From Nitrospira sp. KM1 (GTDB taxonomy: Bacteria; Nitrospirota; Nitrospiria; Nitrospirales; Nitrospiraceae), in the NCBI RefSeq assembly GCF_011405515.1, contig NZ_AP022671.1, forward strand, positions 1,054,001 through 1,118,000: DNA of 64,000 nt, given 5' to 3'. The translations under genes were made by a program, and so were the position numbers. The notes under the pieces are model-generated. The model was not told the origin of the DNA and did no database searches. It saw nothing but the letters and a program-made list of their open reading frames with translations. Positions 41,601-48,187 of the stretch are shown one piece after another; position 1 is the stretch's first letter, and the number at the start of each line of letters is the position of its first letter.

Positions 41601-42183
41601 CAGCATAGTCGGCATACTGAATCGGCAGCGGTGGCAACGGCGAGGCAGAGCCAGCCCGCATGGCGGGATACAAGGCGGAGAGTTCGCGGGCAAGTATCTG
41701 AGCAGACCATCCGTCACAGACGATATGGTGCAGAGTCAGCACGAGCACGTGATCGTCGGACCGAATGGCAAACAGGCAGGCCCGCATGAGCGGACCTTGC
41801 TGCAGATCGAACGGGCGGCGCGCCTCTTCGGATGCCGCATCTTCAACCGCTTCCTTGGTTCCGGCAATGGGAACCACCCGGAGATTGATTCGGATGTCCG
41901 GTGCGATGATCTGGACCGGCTCTCCCGCTTCGTATGCGAAGGTGGTACGCAACACCTCATGCCGCTCGGCGATGGCGTTGAAGCACTTTTCCAGCGCCGC
42001 CCTGTCAAGGATACCCCGGAGCCGGACCGCAATCGCGGTGTTATAGGATGCACTCTCCGGTTCGAGCTGCGACAGGAACCACAACCTTCGTTGCGTAAAG
42101 CTCATCGGGAACACGTCGTGATCCACGGTCACTGCATCGTGTTCACCCGCACCGCTGCTTCCTGTGTGAGGTGTCACCGACAT
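35662..42183 (-). CDS. NRPS: C-A(Dab)-T-C-A(Ser)-T
   Basis: 2173 aa, the first large NRPS after the PKS. Order: C1 (HHIVCDG near 152), A1 (near 636), T1 (GGDSI near 1028), C2 (HHILMDG near 1243), A2 (near 1714), T2 (GGDSI near 2100) and a short acidic tail (LSDDEMENLLNEIG) that may dock to the next protein. A1 reads D-I-W-E-L-T-A-D-D (Dab) and A2 D-V-W-H-V-S-L-I-D (Ser). C1 should accept the acyl-aminoacyl-ketide chain from the PKS ACP. Residues about 1533-2103 are identical in DNA to the Ser module of the next gene. The start ATG overlaps the stop of the hydroxylase gene by 10 bases. Confidence 0.94.
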   Translation of the reverse strand: MSVTPHTGSSGAGEHDAVTVDHDVFPMSFTQRRLWFLSQLEPESASYNTAIAVRLRGILDRAALEKCFNAIAERHEVLRTTFAYEAGEPVQIIAPDIRINLRVVPIAGTKEAVEDAASEEARRPFDLQQGPLMRACLFAIRSDDHVLVLTLHHIVCDGWSAQILARELSALYPAMRAGSASPLPPLPIQYADYAAWQRRWMQGDVRERQLSYWKNQLEGELPVIELPADRPRGGIQTSAGSRHTFIVPAPIAMRLRELGRQENATLFTVLLAAFQTLLSRYTGIEDICVGTPVACRTRRETEDLIGFFANTLVLRTSLAGNPPFSVLLGRVRDVVVGGQSHQDLPFEELVEVLKPARALSHSPLFQVMFVLQTALSDAIRIPGVEAEITEVDQAAAKFELSLDMTETAQGLEGTFEYNTDLFDESTIIRMGNHFLRLLEGIGVSPGTRLTELSLLTEPERRETVLIGPVVPPAHATFADLFEQQVEHTPENVAVECDGRTISYRAINREANGVARALMDHQVGGDSVVAVLTDRDLPLLTMMLGVLKAGAAYLPLDPSHPPARWNEYLESNGAVVVLTDEKYRARFMDATPDLLRVDVQVLTIEQVAVQSTQPVQWDNPRRRSSPDQLAYVIYTSGSTGIPKGAMVTQLALMNHLLSKLEMLKLTDSDVIAQTASACFDISVWQCLAALLCGGRTLIVKDDVARDPSALLACLDTSGVTVAETVPVLLQEMLAAAQQSAEVRLLALRWMLPTGEAVAASVCRAWIERYPDVPLLNAYGPAECADDVAMAEITSVPTAGAAVPIGRPVRNVRLVVVDKWLTPVPAGVPGELCIAGVAVGRGYLRDPFRTAASFVPDPFSGQPGARLYRTGDLVRLRADGNLEFIGRLDHQVKLRGVRIELGEIDARLREIPGVDDAVTVLRDEPSGRKRLTAYVVASSAQKKADDAWRTALRLHLPEAMIPSCFVPLDALPRSPNGKVDRAALPAPAKEEPRVYMAPRTAGEEALARIWAEVLDLDRVGIDDNFFELGGDSILSLQVVNLAKQAGLSMTPRCLFQAQTVAELAHRLAEIQPQRGASAFTIGEVPEDQPSVDEEALGMVRAAYPEFETTYPLSHLQQGLLFHSLYAPGSGVYIEQFSCRLCGTLNAAEFRNAWRRTIARHAVLRTGFLWREGTTPVQVVAPAAELPWTELDWAHEPADEVGRRFQQLLEEDRRIDFDFACPPLMRITLVRTAPDMHDVLWTHHHILMDGWCLPIILREVLQCYEAAKLGAEPSLAPAIPYRRYIAWLARQNRSVAETFWRRTLKGFTAPTALGGKTVTEQSSGEGACGTVSVTISAETTASIRACAQRHRVTVNTIIQGAWALLLSRYSGDEDVLFGTTVSGRSADIPDIETAVGLFINTLPLRVRVPPALTLSAWLRELLTRNSELREFEHTPLAHIQAWSDVPRGQSLFDSLIVFDNHPMDETLEQGISDLYVERVKLHGQTNYPLTVNVMPGAELMLSFWYQKSRFEHDGAVRMARHVHMLLRGMTEVEDAPLAAVAVLGREERAAVVAGWNATGRRYAERGAVPEQIAAQAARTPEAVAVRLDAATLTYAELLAQANQVAWALRERGVGPEMLVGIAMERSLDLVVGLLGVLQAGAAYVPLDPSYPPERLAYMLEDSAVPVVLTQAAWQAQLPYTGLLLCLDRDRAQWAGYPTSAPPGVWADQQLAYLIYTSGSTGQPKGAGNTHGGFRNRLQWMQEAYGLTAADRVLQKTPISFDVSVWEFFWPLMVGAELVLAAPGEHKEPARLIDRIVTHQITTLHFVPPMLQALVETAGVERCTSVRQIVCSGETLPAAVVARAQAVLPGATVHNLYGPTEAAIDVTAWRCPVPAPAVIPIGRPIANTQIYVLDRHIHPVPVGVAGELYIGGEQVGRGYHGRPGLTAERFVPDALGAQPGQRLYRTGDQVRWRVDGTLEYLGRLDHQVKLRGFRIELGEIEAALLAQPGIREAVVVVRTEATGTKRLVGYVTGAGAGETATLRQGLAQRVPEYMVPAVIIALEQLPLSPNGKVDRKALPAPEAGRATASEPPATQTEARLAAIWAQVLGLVQVGRHDNFFELGGDSINSLQILARAHRDGIQLTPKQLFEQPTIASAAAVAVLAAPTAMPVSDRPPSGIADVELSDDEMENLLNEIG
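35876..37586 (-). repeat. 1,711-bp identical repeat, copy 2 (Ser A domain and T core)
   Basis: This is the partner of 29340-31050. Both copies break at the same two places: just after the C domain and at the Ser-Ile of the T domain GGDSI motif. Sequence outside the break points differs fully between the two genes (C domain upstream; T-domain tail and E or docking tail downstream), so only the A-T unit was copied. Confidence 0.97.
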
Positions 42184-43211
42184 GGATGCTGCGCTCCATA
42201 GGGTTCGGCCATGGCCACGAGAATTCGTCTCGGCCCCTTGAACGGCATCCGTCCGTGGGCCGTCAGCATGTTGTCGAGCATCAGCACGTCTCCTTTACAC
42301 CACGGAAATCGCACCGCCGTCCGGCGATAGACGTCACGGACTTCGTCGAGCGTCTCGGTTTCGATCGGACTGCCGTCGCCGAAGTACGCGTTGCGAGGCA
42401 GGTCCTCTTCGCTCACTGCGCACAGCAACGCTTCTCGAACCAACATTTCCAAATTTGAGATGTGGAACAGGTGCGCCTGGTTGAACCAGACCGATTCTCC
42501 TGTCTGCGGATGGACCGCGACCGCCTGCGCGATCTGTTTAGTCCGGAGTTCCCCGTCCTCTTTCCATTCATAGAGGATGCCGTTCTGACGGCAAAACGCT
42601 TCGACGGTCTTCCGATCCGTCGTATTGAAGACCTTCTCCCACGGGACATCGAGCCCGTTACCGTAGTTGCGCACATACATCACACCCTTGCTGATGAACC
42701 GGTCGCGGATCGGGGGCGGGATCAACTCGAAGACGCGGCGGCTGTCGGCAATCGGCGTGTCTCCGCCTTCGGGAGACGCCTCGGCACAATAGAACCAAAT
42801 CTTCATCGGCCACTCGGTCGTGTAGGCCATCTCGTTGTGCAACGGGATGGATTGATGCGGCGGATACTCCGTGGAGGTGTAGATCTGGTTTTGGACTTGG
42901 GAGCGCGGGGTCGAACCGAAATCATAGGTTGACAGATCCCGGCGGACCGTCCTGACGACGAACTCGAAGTCTTCGACCGAAGCTACGGGAAAATTGCGGA
43001 ACAGCACCGCGCCCGAACCGGACAGCAGCGTCTCCGCTGAACGTGCAATGACGCCGGCATAGTCCCGGAGCGGCCGCACGGACTTTGGTGTCACGGCCGT
43101 CGGAAGCCCCTCTCCAGGAAGGAGCGGACCGGTTTCATACCACTGTGTGCCGGTCGATTCAGTTGTCGTGTCTGTGTCCTCAATCGGTGCGGTCTCAGGC
43201 TGAGTGTTCAT
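42174..43211 (-). CDS. Stand-alone TauD/SyrP-type Fe(II)/2-oxoglutarate hydroxylase (aspartyl beta-hydroxylase candidate)
   Basis: 345 aa. Non-heme iron dioxygenase fold with the H-N-E ligand motif (LHNEMAYT), a distal His (DNMLTAHGRMPF) and the 2-oxoglutarate-binding Arg just after (GPRRILVAM). It resembles the dioxygenase domain fused to the NRPS at 18757-27774 (shared 'GDGSPI' and 'RTAVRFPW' segments). Free enzymes of this kind in siderophore clusters (TbetaH-Asp type) hydroxylate Asp bound to an NRPS carrier domain, giving L-erythro beta-hydroxy-Asp. The expected target here is the Asp module at the start of that same NRPS. The start at 43211 follows GAAGAGGTG. A 133-base gap separates it from the thioesterase gene. 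Confidence 0.88.
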   Translation of the reverse strand: MNTQPETAPIEDTDTTTESTGTQWYETGPLLPGEGLPTAVTPKSVRPLRDYAGVIARSAETLLSGSGAVLFRNFPVASVEDFEFVVRTVRRDLSTYDFGSTPRSQVQNQIYTSTEYPPHQSIPLHNEMAYTTEWPMKIWFYCAEASPEGGDTPIADSRRVFELIPPPIRDRFISKGVMYVRNYGNGLDVPWEKVFNTTDRKTVEAFCRQNGILYEWKEDGELRTKQIAQAVAVHPQTGESVWFNQAHLFHISNLEMLVREALLCAVSEEDLPRNAYFGDGSPIETETLDEVRDVYRRTAVRFPWCKGDVLMLDNMLTAHGRMPFKGPRRILVAMAEPYGAQHPCR

Positions 43212-43344
43212 AGTGACACCTCTTCGTTGTTCTCAGGAGACGCCGCCGGATGCCCGTGCACACAAGCGTCCCATTCTCCCCGATCATATGGGGCAATCGG
43301 ATTGCGGCAAGAAACGCGGCAACGACTCTCAGCTCACCGGCTCA

Positions 43345-44103
43345 TCACACCTGTGCCGTTGCTCTGGTGCAAACCAGCGAGAGAGCATCCAGCACCGCCG
43401 TCTGCGAACTCCGTACAAAAAAATGGTCGCCCTGGAACATGGTCCATTCGAATGATCCGTTGGTATGCCTGCGCCAGCCTTCGAGCTTGGCAAAATCGAC
43501 TTCCCTGTCATCCATCCCACCGAAACAGGAAATCGGACAGTCGAGCGGCGGTTCCTCCCTGTACTCGTACGTATCCCGAAGCGCGAAGTCGGCGCGGAGC
43601 ACCGGCAGCAGCAACTGCATCAGTTCCGGATGTTCCAACACCTCCTTCGGGGTGCCGTTGAACCGCCGCATGTGCTCCAGAAACTCAGCGTCCGGAAGAT
43701 CGTAGAGCAGTTCGCCTATCGACGATTGGGGCGCCGGACAACCGGACACGAACAGATGGACCGGCTCGAAGCCATAGCGCCTTCGCAATTCCCGCGTGAG
43801 TTCGAACGCGATCAGCCCGCCGATGCTGTGGCCGAATAGGACGATCGGCCGGTCGAGGACACCCGTGATCGCTTCGGCAAGCTCATCGACCACGTCCCTC
43901 AAATCACGGATCGGTTCCTCCTTCATGCGGCCTTCACGGCCCGGCAACTGTACCGCGCATAATTCGATGTTCGATGGAAGTTCCTGCGCCCAGGACCGGA
44001 ACATCGCCGGTCCGCCTCCCGCATAGGGAATTCCGACGACGCGCACGCCTTCTGCGCGGCGGCAGGTGACGATCCATGACTGCCGACCGGCCGTGGTCAG
44101 CAT
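43345..44103 (-). CDS. Type II thioesterase
   Basis: 252 aa, alpha/beta hydrolase. Catalytic Ser lies in GHSIGG (about residue 92), with Asp in FGGMDDREV and His in GDHFF near the C-terminus; the N-terminal IPYAGGG motif is typical. Type II thioesterases of NRPS clusters remove wrong or stalled acyl groups from T domains. ATG 44103 is chosen; it overlaps the MbtH stop by 7 bases (ATGCTGA). The longer frame to 44262 lies inside the MbtH gene. Confidence 0.92.
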   Translation of the reverse strand: MLTTAGRQSWIVTCRRAEGVRVVGIPYAGGGPAMFRSWAQELPSNIELCAVQLPGREGRMKEEPIRDLRDVVDELAEAITGVLDRPIVLFGHSIGGLIAFELTRELRRRYGFEPVHLFVSGCPAPQSSIGELLYDLPDAEFLEHMRRFNGTPKEVLEHPELMQLLLPVLRADFALRDTYEYREEPPLDCPISCFGGMDDREVDFAKLEGWRRHTNGSFEWTMFQGDHFFVRSSQTAVLDALSLVCTRATAQV

Positions 44104-44333
44104 GATGCCGCCGTCTTCGCGGCCTGTTCGGCCATCCATTTGCGCAAGCTCAACGGCCGCATGTCCGTCCATACGTCCTTGATATAGGCGAGGCATTCGT
44201 CCTTGGGTCCCGTCTTGCCTGCGTCCCTCCAGCCCAGCGGGTTCTCTCGGTAGGACGGCCAAATGGAATATTGTTCTTCATGGTTCACCACGACTTTGTA
44301 GATCGTATTGTCTTCGCGTTCGTCCTGGCTCAT
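44097..44333 (-). CDS. MbtH-like protein
   Basis: 78 aa. It has the MbtH family signature: [33 protein letters not shown] (19 residues, with the conserved Trp positions). MbtH proteins bind and solubilise or activate A domains, so this one probably serves the NRPSs of the cluster. AGGAGG lies 4 bases before the ATG. It is coupled to the thioesterase gene by overlap. Confidence 0.96.
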   Translation of the reverse strand: MSQDEREDNTIYKVVVNHEEQYSIWPSYRENPLGWRDAGKTGPKDECLAYIKDVWTDMRPLSLRKWMAEQAAKTAASC

Positions 44334-44366
44334 GACTCCTCCTGATGGTTAAAGAACTGGTTCCTG

Positions 44367-46754
44367 TTACGCCCGTCCGTCTGCGGTGGACGGACTCAGT
44401 ATCAATCTGTGCATCGGTGCCCCTGACAGCAATGGCAATGCAATCCCCCGGCTCCAATACCGCTGCTGATCGCGATAGTGCGGCGAGAGCGGATGGCCGG
44501 ACTGGCCCCCCGGCATATGAAATATTCCGTCCTGCTGCTGTGCCGGCGAGACGACCATCCGTTCACTCGCCGCGAGACCGTCGCTGATGACACGGATACA
44601 TTGCGCGCAACCGGCGGCATCCTCCTCGGGCATGTTCAGCCACATCCCGATCAAGGGAATCGCCTCCGCCAGCGGATGCGCCATTCGAATGCGATTCATC
44701 TGTCCCCACGTCATGGCCTCCACATCGGCCACGCGATCAGCAGTTTTCAATTCCGACACCGTCCGCTCCAGCACGCTCAACAAGAAATCAGACCAGCTCT
44801 CGTGATGTTCAGGATCAGGCAACAGTTCGGGCGGTTGCTCGTTCAACAGCGTTCGGAGAGGTGTGTCGAGATCTCCGTCATAGACAAATCGGGCGTCACG
44901 CTCGCGGCACGTCTCCAGAAACGGCGCAAACACCGAGGAAGCCAGGTTCCGGCGGAACACGACCAGCACGCCGAATCCCTTGCTGTCGACATCAGCCCTT
45001 CCATCCCACGCGTCGACGGCATGCCGCACGTGGACGAGATTCGGCTTCTGCGACAGGATGGTATCCGTCAGGACACGATCGACGACGTCGCGGTAAAACT
45101 CGTAGAGCGCGCTCCTGGTGTCCAACTGCAGCGTGAACAGATCCGACTCACGTACCCGGTCCATGGTCTGTAATCGCTCCGTGATGCGATAGGCCCGGTA
45201 GCCGTTCACGAATGAATGACCGACGACATGACCAAAGTCGTCGCCCGTCATGCGATGATTCGCGCTCACGAGGAAACCGGCGGGAGGATCCACGATCCTC
45301 GGCAGTTCGTCGGGCGGGAGAAATCCCTCCCAACCGGTTCGCCCATCCGTCCATGCCATGCTCACCGACCCGTCGAAGCCCCGGCGGAGAGGAATTCGCC
45401 CCATATAGGTCCACCCGATGTGCCCGTTCGAATCGGCCAGAATCACGTTGTTCGGGGGTCCTCCGGCGCGGTTCGCGACGCGCATCGCTTCCGGAAGTGA
45501 GCGGGCCTCGTCCATATGCATCAGGCCCAGGTCCACGGCCTCGGGATCGAGGGCTGTCCAGCGCACGGCCACCGGCTGTCCCATGAGGTCATCGGCCGCC
45601 AGCGGACCCCAGATCGTTTCCTTCACGTCGATCTCATGTGGCCGGCCGTTCCGCACAATGATCGTTTCACGTCTCACTGTGAACGGCCGGCTTCCGTCCG
45701 CTGTCACATAGTGGTTGGGATGGCGTTCGTCCAATTCGACGCGCACCAGATCCAAAAAATCTCCCTCCACGTTCGTCATACCCCACGAAATGGCGCCGTT
45801 GGATCCGGAGATCATGACGGGAATGCCCGGCACCACGATGCCGGCCATGTCGACGCGCCCATAACGCAGCTGCACGCGATACCACATGTTGGGAACCGTC
45901 ATGTCGAGATGCATGTCATTTGCGAGGATGGCCCGGCCGTCAGTAGTTTTCGATCCGGCGACGGCCCAGGCGTTCGAACCGAGCGGGCGCTTGCGATGCG
46001 CGACCATCGATGCTTGCATCGGTGTCCCCTTCACAACCGGCCGGCGCAGCGCGGCAAGACTTCGAACGGGAACGGATGCAGGCGGCCGTTGGGCGATGGA
46101 GTCGCGGAGCAGTACGGCGGTATAGGGATCGATCGATGGAATCAAGAACTCCGTCACGTCGGCGGGAAGCGAAGCCTTCATCACCGTCCGCATGCGTTCA
46201 TCGTCTTCATAGCCGTTCAGCATTTGGAACATGGCCAGAACGACGAGCAGGCTGTCGGCGGGCCTCCACGGCTCCGGCCGGTAGCCCAGAAGTAGAAACT
46301 CGAACGGCGCGACGGTCATTTGCGTAAGATACGCATTCACGCCTTCGGCGTAGGCGTCGAGCGCGTCGAGCTGTTCTTTAGGTAAGCGCGGCAACAGCCG
46401 GTCGGCAGCCTGCGATAATCCCAGACGCCGCTGTTTCACATCCTGTGCAACGACTGTCTCGCCGAACACCTCCGCCAACCGACCGGCGCTGCCGCGTCGG
46501 GCCAGATCCATCTGAAACAGGCGGTCCTGCGCACTGACATAGCCCAGAGCCCGCAAGGCGTCGGCTTTGGAGTCTGCCGTGACCGTCGGCACACCCAGCT
46601 GGTCGAACTGCACGGCGGCCGGTGCAACGAGCCCCTGAACGGTTCTGACGCCGTCCAGGGTCGGCAACGAGGCGCGCAGCACGGCGATCACCGAACCGAC
46701 GGCCAGGCCGGCGACCACGCCGGCAACCAACGTTATGCGGGCACTCGTCCTCAT
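44367..46754 (-). CDS. PvdQ-like N-terminal nucleophile acylase (penicillin amidase family)
   Basis: 795 aa. An N-terminal hydrophobic segment (residues about 8-25) should direct it to the periplasm. Self-cleavage before the Ser of PLGSNAWAVAGSKT (near residue 265) would give the alpha and beta chains, with this Ser as nucleophile. Other family features are 'AQDRLFQMDLARR' in the alpha chain and 'NDMHLDMTVPNMWY' and SANHRM in the beta chain. In the pyoverdine pathway PvdQ removes the fatty acid from the exported precursor. Here it sits after the exporter and the aminotransferase, and its ATG overlaps the stop of the latter (ATGA). It may deacylate the peptide after export; it could instead cleave homoserine lactones or other amides. 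Confidence 0.88.
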   Translation of the reverse strand: MRTSARITLVAGVVAGLAVGSVIAVLRASLPTLDGVRTVQGLVAPAAVQFDQLGVPTVTADSKADALRALGYVSAQDRLFQMDLARRGSAGRLAEVFGETVVAQDVKQRRLGLSQAADRLLPRLPKEQLDALDAYAEGVNAYLTQMTVAPFEFLLLGYRPEPWRPADSLLVVLAMFQMLNGYEDDERMRTVMKASLPADVTEFLIPSIDPYTAVLLRDSIAQRPPASVPVRSLAALRRPVVKGTPMQASMVAHRKRPLGSNAWAVAGSKTTDGRAILANDMHLDMTVPNMWYRVQLRYGRVDMAGIVVPGIPVMISGSNGAISWGMTNVEGDFLDLVRVELDERHPNHYVTADGSRPFTVRRETIIVRNGRPHEIDVKETIWGPLAADDLMGQPVAVRWTALDPEAVDLGLMHMDEARSLPEAMRVANRAGGPPNNVILADSNGHIGWTYMGRIPLRRGFDGSVSMAWTDGRTGWEGFLPPDELPRIVDPPAGFLVSANHRMTGDDFGHVVGHSFVNGYRAYRITERLQTMDRVRESDLFTLQLDTRSALYEFYRDVVDRVLTDTILSQKPNLVHVRHAVDAWDGRADVDSKGFGVLVVFRRNLASSVFAPFLETCRERDARFVYDGDLDTPLRTLLNEQPPELLPDPEHHESWSDFLLSVLERTVSELKTADRVADVEAMTWGQMNRIRMAHPLAEAIPLIGMWLNMPEEDAAGCAQCIRVISDGLAASERMVVSPAQQQDGIFHMPGGQSGHPLSPHYRDQQRYWSRGIALPLLSGAPMHRLILSPSTADGRA

Positions 46755-48157
46755 CGATCTCTGCCGGCCTCCGCCGCCTTGACGGCTTCGAAAAAAATCG
46801 TAGCGATGGTGTCGATCTGCTCCGCCGTCACGATGAGCGGCGACAGGAATCGGACCACGCAATTGTTGCGGCCGCCGAGTTCGAGGATCAGACCGCGGCG
46901 TAGCGCTTCATGCTGGATCCTGGATGCCACGGCGGGAGCCGACGGAAAGCAGCCGGGAGCTTCCGGAGCCTCGTCCCGATCCACGATTTCAACTCCGATC
47001 ATGAGCCCGCAGCCGCGCACGTCTCCGATACTGTTCGACTCCGTCTGGATGCTCCGGAGCCGCCCGGTCAACCGCTCGCCCATGAGCGCCGCATGCCGGT
47101 CGATCCGTTCGTTTTGAATGAACTCCATGGTGGCGAGGCCGGTGGCCATGGCCAGTTGATTTCCCCTGAACGTCCCCGCGTGAGCCCCCGCCGTCCAACG
47201 GTCCAATTCAGGCCGGTACACGACGACGCTCAGCGGCAATCCACCGCCGATCGCTTTGGACATCACGACCACGTCCGGAATGATGTCCGCCTGCTCGAAG
47301 GCAAACAGCGTCCCCGTCCGGCCGAGTCCGGTCTGCACCTCGTCCACGATCAGCGGGATGCCGCGCTCGCGCGTGATGCGGCGAATTTCCCGCAACCACG
47401 GGATGGGTGCCGGAATGACTCCGCCTTCACCCTGCACGACCTCGAGAATCATGCCGGCCGGTCCGACGACTCCGCTGTTCGGATCGTCGAGCAGCCGCTC
47501 GATGTACGAACTTGACAGCCGGTGTCCGCCTTCCCCGCCGACGCCGAAAGGACAGCGGTAGTCGTAGGGATACGGGAGGAAATGAACGTCGGCCATGAGC
47601 CCGGTCAGGGCATGTTTGGGTCCAAGGTGTCCCGTCAATCCCAGCGCGCCGTGCGTCATACCGTGATAGGCCCCGTGGAACGCAAAGACCGTCCGCCGTT
47701 CGCGGGCAATCTTCACAAGCTTGATCGCCGCCTCGACGGCGTCCGCTCCCGACGGTCCGCAGAACTGGATCTTGGCGCCGTCGGCGAATTTGGTGGGCAG
47801 GCATTCGAACAGCCTGTCCACAAAGAGGTCCTTGATCGGCGTCGTGAGGTCCAACGTCTGGAACGGCAAGCCGTCGCTCATCATCCTTCCGATGGCATCG
47901 ACGACCACCGGATGGTTATGTCCCAATGCCAGCGCTCCTGCGCAGGCCAGGCAATCGATGAACGTCCGTCCCTCCGTGTCCTGGACGTAAATGCCCTTCC
48001 CCTTCTTGAGGGCGAGGGGCAACCGCCGCGGATAACTGCGGGCGTTGGATTCACGGGCGGCCTGCCGTTCCAGATAAGGATTCCCGGCCGAGATATCGTC
48101 AGGCTGCACAAATCCGGTGGGTTTGGCTTGCCACATCTCATCGACATGCACGGTCAT
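46751..48157 (-). CDS. L-2,4-diaminobutyrate:2-oxoglutarate aminotransferase
   Basis: 468 aa, class III PLP enzyme. The cofactor Lys is in VMSKAIGGG, and other marks are CGPSGADAVEAAIKL, 'FHGAYHGMTHGA' and VDEVQTGLGRTG. The length and motifs fit DAT/PvdH/EctB-type enzymes that make L-2,4-diaminobutyrate from aspartate semialdehyde and glutamate. This agrees with four A domains of the cluster whose selectivity residues fit Dab. Start 48157 is chosen for the GAGGAGGTG site just upstream; the frame extends to 48175 only through that site. No ectoine genes are present nearby. Confidence 0.93.
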   Translation of the reverse strand: MTVHVDEMWQAKPTGFVQPDDISAGNPYLERQAARESNARSYPRRLPLALKKGKGIYVQDTEGRTFIDCLACAGALALGHNHPVVVDAIGRMMSDGLPFQTLDLTTPIKDLFVDRLFECLPTKFADGAKIQFCGPSGADAVEAAIKLVKIARERRTVFAFHGAYHGMTHGALGLTGHLGPKHALTGLMADVHFLPYPYDYRCPFGVGGEGGHRLSSSYIERLLDDPNSGVVGPAGMILEVVQGEGGVIPAPIPWLREIRRITRERGIPLIVDEVQTGLGRTGTLFAFEQADIIPDVVVMSKAIGGGLPLSVVVYRPELDRWTAGAHAGTFRGNQLAMATGLATMEFIQNERIDRHAALMGERLTGRLRSIQTESNSIGDVRGCGLMIGVEIVDRDEAPEAPGCFPSAPAVASRIQHEALRRGLILELGGRNNCVVRFLSPLIVTAEQIDTIATIFFEAVKAAEAGRDR

Positions 48158-48187
48158 CGCGTCACCTCCTCGCAACGAATGCAGACT

